DNA from: Pseudoips prasinana
Lineage: Eukaryota > Arthropoda > Insecta > Lepidoptera > Nolidae
Length of the DNA: 64,000 nucleotides
Assembly (NCBI GenBank): GCA_951640165.1
Contig: OX621234.1
Coordinates: 23,502,549 to 23,566,548 of the forward strand
Reading direction: 5' to 3'
A model generated the notes under the pieces. That model worked only from the letters and a program-made list of their open reading frames with translations. It was not told the origin of the DNA and ran no database searches. The first letter of the stretch is position 1; the number at the start of each line of letters is the position of its first letter. The position numbers were made by a program, and so were the translations under genes. Positions 55,678 through 64,000 of the stretch are shown piece by piece.

Positions 55678-56985
55678 CTCAACTCCGTCATACTCGAAGG
55701 TCAAACGCCAAAAACATGACACAGGAGTGTGGTAGTGCTTTTCTTCAAAACGGGCGATCAAACCCTATTGAAGAATTACAGATCCATCTCACTGCTGAGC
55801 CATGTTTACAAGTTGTTTTCGAGAGTCATTATGAATCGTCTCGCACGCAGGCTTGTCGACTTCCAACCTCCCGAACAAGCCCGTTCCTGAAAAGGCTACA
55901 GTACCATAGACCACATATATACGCTTCGGCAAGTTATACAAAAGACCGAGGAGTATAACCAGCCATTATGCTTAGCGTTTGTGGACTATGAGAAAGTTTT
56001 TGATTCTATCGAAGCATGGGCCGTGCTGAGGTCTCTTCAAAGGTGCCAAATTGACTATCGGTATGTCCAGGTGTTCAAGTGTTTGTACGAAAACGTCACC
56101 ATGTTAGTCAGACTTCAGGACCAGAATTCGAAACCTATTCAATTGAAACGAGGCGTAAGACAGGGAGACGTCATATCTCCGAAACTGTTCACCGCTGCAT
56201 TGGAAGATGTCTTAAGCTTTTGGACTGGGAAGGCTTTGGCATTGATCTCAATGGCGAGTATCACCCACCTTTGATTTGCCGATGATATAGTAGTCATGAC
56301 TGAGACCCTTGAAGATCTCGGTACAATGCTCGATGGCATCAGTAGACACTCTCTAGAAGTGGGTCTCAAAATGAACATGGATAAGACGAAAATCATATAG
56401 AACATCCATGTTGCACCCACTCTAGTTAAGGTTGGAGACTCTGCACAGTCCATCCAGGACAGACCATCCAACTAGGTAGGTCCAACTTCGAAAAGGAGGT
56501 CAATTTTAGAAACCAACTGGGCTGGGCAGCGTTCGGGAAGGTGCGTAATAACTTCTCGTCCCAAATACCGCAGTGTCTCAAGTCGAAAGTCTTCGACCAG
56601 TGTGTGTTGCCAGTGATGACTTACGGAACAGAGACGTGGTCGCTCACTATAAGCATCTGGCGGCTCAAGGTCACCCAAAGAGCAATGCAAAGGGCTATCC
56701 TTTGAGTTTTTCTGCGAGATCAGAAATGCTGAGATCCGCAGGCGAACCAAAGTAGTCGTCATAGCCCAAAGAATTGCCAAACTGAAGTGGCAGTTGGCAG
56801 GGCACATATTCTTGAACCGGAAGACGCAGCGTGGGCAGGCCTCCTACAAGGTGGACCGACGATCTTGCAAAGGTCGCGGGAAGCCGTTGGATGCGGACAG
56901 CGCAGGACCGGCTGTTGTGGAGATCCTAGGGGCAGGGCTTTGTTCAGCAGTGGACGTCTTTCGGCTGATATGATGAAGTGAGACA
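55678..56985 (+). pseudogene. RTE-type LINE, reverse transcriptase part, broken
   Basis: 5'-truncated copy with frameshifts and stops. Recognisable parts: LAFVDYEKVFDSIEAWAVLR (first RT Asp), LYENVTMLVRLQDQNSKPIQ, LKRGVRQGDVISPKLFTAAL, then after a frame change FADDIVVMTETLEDLG (catalytic ADD), GLKMNMDKTK, and a worn C-terminus (IAKLKWQLAGHI). It ends with GCAGGGCTTTGTTCAGCAGT, GGACGTCTTTCGGCTGATAT, GATGA. It is the longest copy of the family whose tails are scattered through the window. Confidence 0.9.
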
Positions 56986-57344
56986 GATGCGAGCACATAT
57001 TTTTTCTCTCTCTTTCTCTCATAGCCGGTTAGAATTCCATTTCCCTTCCATTACGCACACTCGTTTATTATGAATAATCTTTATTTTGTAATTATTGTTA
57101 AACTAATATTTAATGTTAGGTTACATTTTTAACTATATGCTAGGCATATGTACAACTTGTATAGCATGCAAACAGCATCACCAGCAACGAGTATATAAAG
57201 GCTGCAATTATAAATGACCAGTAGCGGGCAAGCGACGGCAAATTGAACGCATTTGCCGTGATAATTTACCACCTTATTAAACAATTCATTAAGTCATGTG
57301 CGAGGTACTAACAATCTGTGAATAATAATATATTGGGACAATGT

Positions 57345-57500
57345 GACACAGATCATACAGTGCTATGGGTACCAGGCGACGATATATATACTTATATAGA
57401 TAGATAAATACTTATAAACATAGAAAACATCCATGACTCAGAAACAAATATTCGTGCTCTTCACACAAATATTTGCACTTACCGGGATTCGAACCCAGTG
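57345..57500 (-). mobile_element. SINE, family A, reverse, head missing
   Basis: The reverse complement reads GGGTTCGAATCCCGGTAAGT (B box), CAAATATTTGTGTGAAGAGC, ATGAGTCATGG-like body, and CCTGGTACCCATAGCACTG. It matches the 42882 copy along its length but lacks the tRNA A-box part. Confidence 0.78.
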
Positions 57501-57884
57501 AATGATAAGATGATGTGGGTACAAAATGCGATTGTGAATCTTTTTAAACTTGACGATTACAGTCACTCTAGGAAGCTGTCCCTGCTTTATCGGACAAACC
57601 CCGGTTGTTTTTAAAGCCTGGCTTCTGGTTTTTTACGCCTCTTGCCTGTCACGTCACGGTGGAATCCTTGAAAGGCTGATTTTTAAGAGTATATCATGCC
57701 TTAATGACAAAACAAGAGTGTTGTCGCTTTGGATTTTATGAATCATAATTCCTACATTAGTAGAATTAATTTTTAGTATGGGTACTTTATGACCTTCGCT
57801 GGTGGTTGCATGTTCAGATTTATAGTTTTATACACATAAAATAACACACAAAATCCTATTAAAGCGATCAATAGAATTGGCTGA

Positions 57885-58139
57885 ATCTTTATGAACGCAT
57901 TACATACAATACAGTGAGGAATGAGTGAGAGACTCGATTGCTTAGAGATCCTAGAAACTTATATTCTTTGATCCCCGACGGCAATACATCTAATGTCATG
58001 TATAGAGAAGCATTGTTATAATTTTTATCTACATCCAAATCGATATCCACATCTGTATCCGCATCCACATCCAGATCGATGGTCACATCCACATTTACAC
58101 CCACAACCAAGCAGATGAGGTCGCGGGCACAGCTAGTTT
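57885..58139 (-). repeat. dispersed repeat with an internal hexamer-like minisatellite
   Basis: It ends GGTCGCGGGCACAGCTAGTT, the reverse of the CTAGCTGTGCCCGCG opening. Inside, 58030-58110 is a run of degenerate CCACATC, CAGATCG and CCGCATC hexamer-like units. Confidence 0.55.
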
Positions 58140-58874
58140 AACACAATCTCGTTGGTCATTTTGACAGTACCAGGCAGTTATGAGTGTTATCATGTTCTAT
58201 TAGAAAAAAAAATTATGCTATCGGCTTATTCTGTGTTTTGGTCAATCAATGGAAGATAATACAAACCATAAATTGGAGAGCTATAAATCACAAACATGAA
58301 AATAGTAAGGTAATTGCATAATATAGTCATCATGATTATTGGTATTAGGTATAATGAATAGTTATGGTAACCCACCATTGACTGTAGAAATAATACACCA
58401 CTTGTCATAAGAAACACTTTTCTATATGAGCTTAAGACGACTCACAATTATTTGCCCTACTAAACCATTTTTTTTTTCTCCAACGTAATAAATACGCTGT
58501 CAATAAAGTATTACCCAGCGTCTAGTCTATTGTACATTGACGCATATTTGCATGATAATAAAAAGTTGTAAATAATAATTTACGATGAATCTCTTACTTT
58601 TAATTTTAAATTATTTACTATTAGAAGACAATGGCCCTCAGCAAATACGAGAGACTAGTCAATAGAAGTGATATATTTTGGTTTACCTACCGAATCATTA
58701 AACAAGGATCCAAGCATTAGGAGCTGCTGCGTTTATAGTAAAGTTTATGTTTGTGTCCAAAAAAGTTAAAGTATTATAAACATTATATTTCAGAGTATTA
58801 TTCAAAAATGGGCGTTTCTTTTTAATTTGTTAAAGCTTGCACATTTGTAATAAATCCCTGTAGCGCGGAGGACT

Positions 58875-58990
58875 TTAAAACGTACAATTAACGTACACAA
58901 AGCACACCCAGACTCAGAACAATCTACTATGGCAAAACAAGTATTTAATTGTCCGGGGATCTAACTTGAATCTCAAGGATGTCAAGCAAG
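58875..58990 (-). mobile_element. SINE, family B fragment, reverse
   Basis: ATTAACGTACACAAAGCACA, then CCCAGACTCAGAAC. This is the reverse complement of the family B body at 15308, followed by a worn B-box region. Confidence 0.5.
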
Positions 58991-59011
58991 TCCATATAAA
59001 GTTTTTAATTT

Positions 59012-59070
59012 GACTGCACGAGAGGCCTAATGGTTAAGGTAGTCACTGTACTATTATAATGAGGTGACTA
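59012..59070 (+). mobile_element. tRNA-like SINE head fragment
   Basis: GACTGCACGAGAGGCCTAAT, then GGTTAAGGTAGTCACTGTAC. It has the form of a SINE head with an A box, cut off after about 55 bp. Confidence 0.35.
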
Positions 59071-59599
59071 GCCTAACAACAGCTTTTAAGCATAGCATAC
59101 CATTTAAAAATTGGTCATCTTCTTTCATGACAATGTGCAGACCACAATTTAAAGCCATTAAGACCAGTACGTTATTACTTTTATGACATTTTTAGAACCT
59201 TCCATTAGGTATTTTCAGTGTTCAAGAGTCGGTGTATGAAGAGACTGTGGCGTGGCACGTCCATGATACTGCATTTCGTGAACCATTACCCTTCTTAAGA
59301 AATATTTTCTAGCAGCGGCCAATTTGGGAGCGTAGTCAATTGGGTGTTTACCAGGCCGCCCAAGAACTTGGTCACCGGAGCAGCATATCCGCGTTAGGGG
59401 CTCCCCCACCAGGCACGGCTCGGTGTAAGTCCGACATACCCGTAAACAGTGATTGCAGGTGGCATACGAAAATTTCCAAACAAATGAAATAATAATGATA
59501 TTAAAACATTGCTTGTTACAAAAAGCTATTACAAAACCATTTAACACTCATTCGGATTTAATAGTATTTAAATGGTAAGTACCTATTTATTTAAGAATT
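59071..59599. other. intergenic, nothing recognised
   Basis: A slightly GC-richer stretch with a minus-strand open frame (59215-59547) that shows no known domain. Confidence 0.35.
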
Positions 59600-59617
59600 G
59601 CAAAACTTAACCGAGAC

Positions 59618-59945
59618 ATGGAACGTCCTAGATCCATAGTTGTCCAGTTTAGCTCGCCCCGTATACGTGACGGTTTCTTGGCATCTACTTTCAAGTATAA
59701 CAAAACCCATAGAGAAGATAAGCTGAACTGTTCTCACGTTGGCATTGCAGGTGATGAAAAACCAATTTCATCATGGAACATCTTTCGCCACTTAATAAAA
59801 CCATACACGCGGCAACTAGATTCAAGGCCCGAGAATTGAATTATAAATTTGTGTGGGTTAGAGGAGGCCGAGTTATGATGAGGAAAGACGAAACTTCTGA
59901 AACTCTAGTGATCAAAGACATTTCTATCTTGGATAAAGTTAAGTA
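59618..59945 (+). pseudogene. LINE ORF1 C-terminal part, frameshifted
   Basis: RPRSIVVQFSSPRIRDGFLA, then KYNKTHREDKLNCSHVG. After a frameshift near 59760 it continues with HLSPLNKTIHAATRFKAREL, NYKFVWVRGGRVMMRKDETS and a stop. The charged, strand-rich pattern fits the nucleic-acid-binding end of ORF1 proteins in CR1-like insect LINEs. Confidence 0.65.
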
Positions 59946-60009
59946 AACTGTATTTAGGTATATATATTTTTAATGTGTTTGAATGTTACGTTTTATTTTA
60001 AGTTTTAAA

Positions 60010-60805
60010 ATTCAATAGTTTGAATATTTATTATCAAAATTGTAGAGGTTTAAGGACTAAAACAAACAAATTTTATTTGTAATCTTTCCAGCTTAAATAA
60101 CGATATTATCATTTTGACAGAGACTTGGTTGAATTGTAATATACTCAGCAGTGAGTTGTTTGACGATAGGTACACGGTTTATAGAAGAGACAGAGAATCT
60201 ACAGGTTTTCATAACAATAAAGACGGTAGCGGAGTCCTAATAGCTGTCTCAAAAAAAATAACTCAAATCGCAGCGAGAGATGGGAAAGTAAGTGCGAAGA
60301 TCTGTGGGTCACTATTAACGTATCCGCGGAGCATGCCTCACGTCAGGTAGCTCTCTGTGCGGTATATCTGCCCCCACCCGTAAGCCTCCCATGTTTAGAA
60401 CACTTTATTGAACATTGCAATAACGTTTTTGTAAAAACCGATATGCTCATGTGTATAATAGGTGACTTTAATCTAAGTAAAATAAACTGGAATGTAGGGG
60501 CTATAAATAATTTCATTTCAAGTTCCTGTGACAGACTATTGGAGTTCACAAATACATGCAAATTGACACAACACAACAAAATTGCCAACAATTCTGGTCG
60601 TATGTTAGACTTAGTTCTATCAACTCTAGAGTCGATCACAATTAATGAGGCTTATTCTTCCCTAACTGTAATTGATAAACTACATCCTCCCCTTGAAATT
60701 AATCTGACAATCACGAAAGAACTGAGACTTCCGTATAATATCAATTCTTGTCCAAATTTCTACAAAGCAAATTTTGTGCAAATCAAAAAAATGATTTATG
60801 AGTAG
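60010..60805 (+). pseudogene. LINE ORF2 endonuclease part, frameshifted
   Basis: NIYYQNCRGLRTKTN at the start, a stop, then DIIILTETWLNCNILSSELF (catalytic Glu of the apurinic-type endonuclease). A frameshift near 60300 is followed by LCAVYLPPP, MLMCIIGDFNLSKINWN (GDFN motif) and LDLVLST. It is inactive by stops and frame changes. Confidence 0.8.
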
Positions 60806-61179
60806 GATTGTGAGGAGCTTTTCCGCGAACATAGTGATGTTGATAGCATGTTAAGGGCATTTTATGATGTGCTAAAGACTGCTATAAATATACTCGTTCC
60901 ATTTTGTAAACCAAAGTCTAACTATTATCCTCCATGGTTTAACAAGGTAATTATAAGATTAATAAAAGAAAAAATAAATTAAGGTTGCGTGTATAAAAAT
61001 ATAAAAACCCCTTAGACAAGTATGAACTTACAATAATTACCAAAAATTGTCAGTATATGGCTAAGGAATTATATAATAATTACATGGATAATATAGAGAC
61101 AGAATTAAAGAAGAACCCTGCATTATTTTAGTCTCACATAAAGTCTAAAAGAGGTGGTTCTAGTGCATATCCATTAACA

Positions 61180-62270
61180 ATGACAGACGGCCAGAGAACT
61201 ACATCTAACGGTCCATTAATTTGTAACCTATTTGCTAATCACTTCCAATCAGCGTTTAGTAACACCGATGACAGAGAACATAATCAAAACTCAAACTATA
61301 TAAATGCATATCTTAAGAAGCAACAGTGCTTAACGCATCCAACAATAGATCGACAACACTTACTTAAAAAATTATTATCACTAGACGTAACAAAGGGGGC
61401 TGGCACTGACGGAATCCAACCAATTATTATCGCAAAGTGTGCTCCCAATTTAGTTACACCTTTATTACATATTTACAACAAATCATTGGCTACGGGTATT
61501 TTCCCATCGGAATGGAAAAAATTCTGTCTACCTTTGCGAAGGTATTTGAAGCATTGATATGTCCTCACGTCCAACTTTATTTCAAAAAGTACCTCAGTGA
61601 TCATCAACATGGTTTTGTACCATCCAGATCGACCACTTCGAATTTGTTATCTTTTTCTGAAACAGTCATATGTTCAGTTGATTCAAATAAACAGGTTGAT
61701 GTGTTGTATGCTGACTTTAGCAAGGCCTTCGACAAGATGCCTCATTCCGTCCTAATTGATAAATTGGCAGCATACGGCACCACCGGATCTTTCTTGCAAT
61801 GGATTAAATCCTACTTAATTAAACGAGAATATAACGTTGTGGTAAATGGTTTTACATCTAACAGCCACCTCATAACCTGCGGTGCCCCACAGGGTTCGCA
61901 TTTGGCCCCTGTATTGTTTTATATATTTATTAACGATCTCCCTCAATGTTTTTTGCACTCTGAATGCTACTTATACGCAGACGACCTTAAAATCTTAAGA
62001 ACAATAAATACACCTGACGACACAAATCTACTACAACAAGACTTAAACCGGTGAATAAAATGGTGTTCAGACAATAATATGAAATTAAACACCACTAAAT
62101 GCTTCCACATAAAATTTTCCCGGAAATCACAACTAACCGGATATGATTACTTTATTGAGAATCATAAAATTCAAGAAGTAGATTTAATCAAAGACTTAGG
62201 AGTCTGGTTTGATAGGAAACTAACGTTCATACCACATATAGACAATATTACAAAAAAGGCATAAAAAATG
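61180..62270 (+). pseudogene. LINE ORF2 reverse transcriptase part, frameshifted
   Basis: LDVTKGAGTDGIQPIIIAKC, IFPSEWKK, a frame change near 61530, then YFKKYLSDHQHGFVPSRSTT, VDVLYADFSKAFDKMPHSVL (first Asp), TCGAPQGSHLAPVLFYIFIN and CYLYADDLKILR (YADD). After a stop at 62052-62054 come MKLNTTKCFHIKFSRK and DLGVWFDRKLTFIPHIDNIT. The RT core is intact across 61437-62054. Confidence 0.88.
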
Positions 62271-62330
62271 TTGGGCTTCGTGATAAGGAACTCGAGGTTC
62301 GTTCGATCGTTGGTTGACCTAATAAATAAA

Positions 62331-63489
62331 TAAATTTCTTTATTTAGCAATATTTTTTGTGTCGGTTTGACTGTTATATCTCAAAAACTACAACTACTGC
62401 ATTGAATTGGTATATTTTAAAACAATGCTATATGTGACATGTAGTCTTAGTTTTGGAAATAAGCGATTTATTCATCATATTCTATCTACGTGGTTCTAGA
62501 GAAATAAAATATGGTCCCGAGATTCACATGCCTGTCCCGGAAATGTTGATCGACTTATTTCATAGTATTAAAAAAATGATACTTAACCGTAGACAGAGAA
62601 ACCTTAACATACCGCGCTTTGTTAGTTATTTTTTAATTTTATCCATACGCAAACTAACTGCAAACTGCAAATTACTTCAACGTATTTAAACTATAGATAA
62701 TCAAATCTTATCAACACATAAGTCAACGCTTTGCCAACCTTTCAACTTTCTCCGATTTGGTATCGCACATTTTATTAAATAGTCTTCGTAAATTCTTTAT
62801 CATGGTTTCTTGTAAACATCTCTCATTTATTAGGTATTCTTTTGTTACAGTTTTATATTTGTGGAGAAATAATTCTAAGAGTCGTAAAGTTATTGAAGAA
62901 TTAATGCAGACTGATTATCGATAAAGATTCTGTTGGACTTTCGACGCTAGTTAATTTTATACCAATTATCATTAATATTATAATTAACTAGATTCGACCG
63001 TAGGTACAGAATAAATAAGTACAGAAGGTACACTCCTTTGATCTTCACAAAGCTGCTTTTTTATTAACCTAACCATTACGATTTATGGCTCTACTTAGAT
63101 CGTCGACTACGGGGTAAGCCAAACGGAACGTTAAGGCTGTGTACCAACGGTGGAAATGCATTGGTTGTCAACGAGTAAAAATAGAATAATTGTCTATTTC
63201 TTCCTTACATTTCTGCCTTCTTAATTGCACTTGCAGTAATCGACATTTTTGCGATTTTCACTTTTTTGCACAAATTACATCCCAAGGAGGTAATCTATAC
63301 GTAAAAATTGATTTACAAGATTTTTTTTATTAAAAACATGTTTTTTATTTAACATGAAACGCAGTACTTGCACCTAAATGATATGTTTGCTAATAAGATC
63401 TGCAGCATTAAGCATGTGCTAGAAGATTATGTAGTACTTGCTACGTTTAGTGTAAATGCATTTAGCATTTAACTTTTTGCAACGAATAC
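62331..63489. other. intergenic, nothing recognised
   Basis: AT-rich sequence with a short inverted repeat CTAGTTAATTTTATA ... TATAATTAACTAG near 62950-62993. The open frame at 62453-62689 shows no known domain. Confidence 0.4.
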
Positions 63490-63690
63490 TAATTAAATCC
63501 AAACGCAGTATATACTCACAGTTACTGCATTTGAATGTAGCGAGAATAACATAGACCTATTCTTACGACGTTAAAACTAAACGCAGTATTCACCATTACT
63601 GCATGTGAATGTAGCCAGAATAACAAAAATATTTCTATTGCTACGCTAAACCTAAAAGCAGTATTCTACAGTAGTTACTGCATATAGGGG
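63490..63690. repeat. about three imperfect 75-78-bp tandem copies
   Basis: AAACGCAGTAT or a close variant occurs at about 63501, 63579 and 63654, each followed by TTACTGCAT(G/T)TGAATGTAG-like text and AGAATAACA. It is a worn minisatellite of unknown origin. Confidence 0.6.
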
Positions 63691-64000
63691 AAGCAAGAGT
63701 GAGGGAAAGCTAAGCTTAGCCACGTGGGATAACTCAAAAAAGAACTACAGGTATATTAAAATAACCAAACAGATTTTAGCCTTTATTGGAAAATCTTCTC
63801 GTTAACCATGATCACATGAAAACAGAAATTCTGAGTTTGAAGAATAATATTTAGGTGTTAAACATTTTAATTCTATATATTAGTTATAAAAATTATTGCT
63901 ATTATGACTTAGGAAACTTCTTTATTTATTGAGATATGAAACCTTATTATATACACATAAAACTTATACCTATGTAAACTATTTAGCATGCTTTTAGCTA
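63691..64000. other. intergenic, nothing recognised
   Basis: AT-rich end of the window without recognisable content. Confidence 0.4.

Larger units (their letters stand above)
59600..62330 (+). mobile_element. CR1/Jockey-like LINE, broken, both ORFs partly present
   Basis: It holds the C-terminal part of ORF1 (about 59618-59945), then ORF2 with endonuclease (about 60010-60640) and reverse transcriptase (about 61180-62300). The order is that of a two-ORF non-LTR element. Both ends are truncated; the right end fades at AATAAATAAATAAATTTC near 62325. Confidence 0.82.

Noticed and set aside
59215..59547. Minus-strand open frame of 110 codons as a gene.
   Set aside because: No domain, hydrophobic start without a clear signal peptide pattern, and no splice or conservation support.

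Overview
The window looks like nuclear DNA of an insect, most likely a moth or butterfly. It is AT-rich, genes are split by long introns, and it is full of transposon debris of the kinds common in Lepidoptera: mariner, Tc1 and PIF/Harbinger DNA transposons, RTE, Jockey-like, CR1-like and RNase H-bearing LINEs, and tRNA-headed SINEs. The order is inferred from repeat style and protein flavour; no search was run.

Left end (1-9 kb): the 3' part of a plus-strand peptidoglycan recognition protein (PGRP) gene, with exons at 1447-1651, 3066-3178 and 4343-4596. The end of its first visible exon, with its splice donor, is repeated as six 147-bp tandem copies (1516-2405). The protein lacks two zinc ligands needed for amidase activity, so it should be a recognition-type PGRP. 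After it come a candidate MITE (6961-7567) and a dead mariner (7581-8800) with terminal repeats and TA target sites.

Middle left (9-25.5 kb): no host gene recognised. It holds SINE and repeat fragments, several near-perfect hairpins, and one apparently intact cecropia-type mariner (22776-24062) with 28-bp terminal repeats and a full 339-aa DD34D transposase.

Centre and right (25.5-54.5 kb): one large minus-strand gene, Unr/CSDE1, the cold-shock-domain RNA-binding protein. I place a first exon at 54494 and fifteen coding exons down to the stop at 25551. All splice phases agree, giving a 906-aa reading frame that includes a 24-nt microexon. Its introns carry a Tc1 relic, a GC-rich Jockey-like LINE relic, a near-complete PIF/Harbinger element whose two genes lie in each other's introns on opposite strands, a 5'-truncated LINE with a 14-bp target duplication, SINEs, three long perfect hairpins, and a possible two-exon plus-strand gene of 66 codons (35725-36289).

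Right end (55-64 kb): a broken RTE copy, SINE copies, a broken CR1/Jockey-like LINE with remains of both ORFs (about 59.6-62.3 kb), and short degenerate repeats. No host gene was recognised there.
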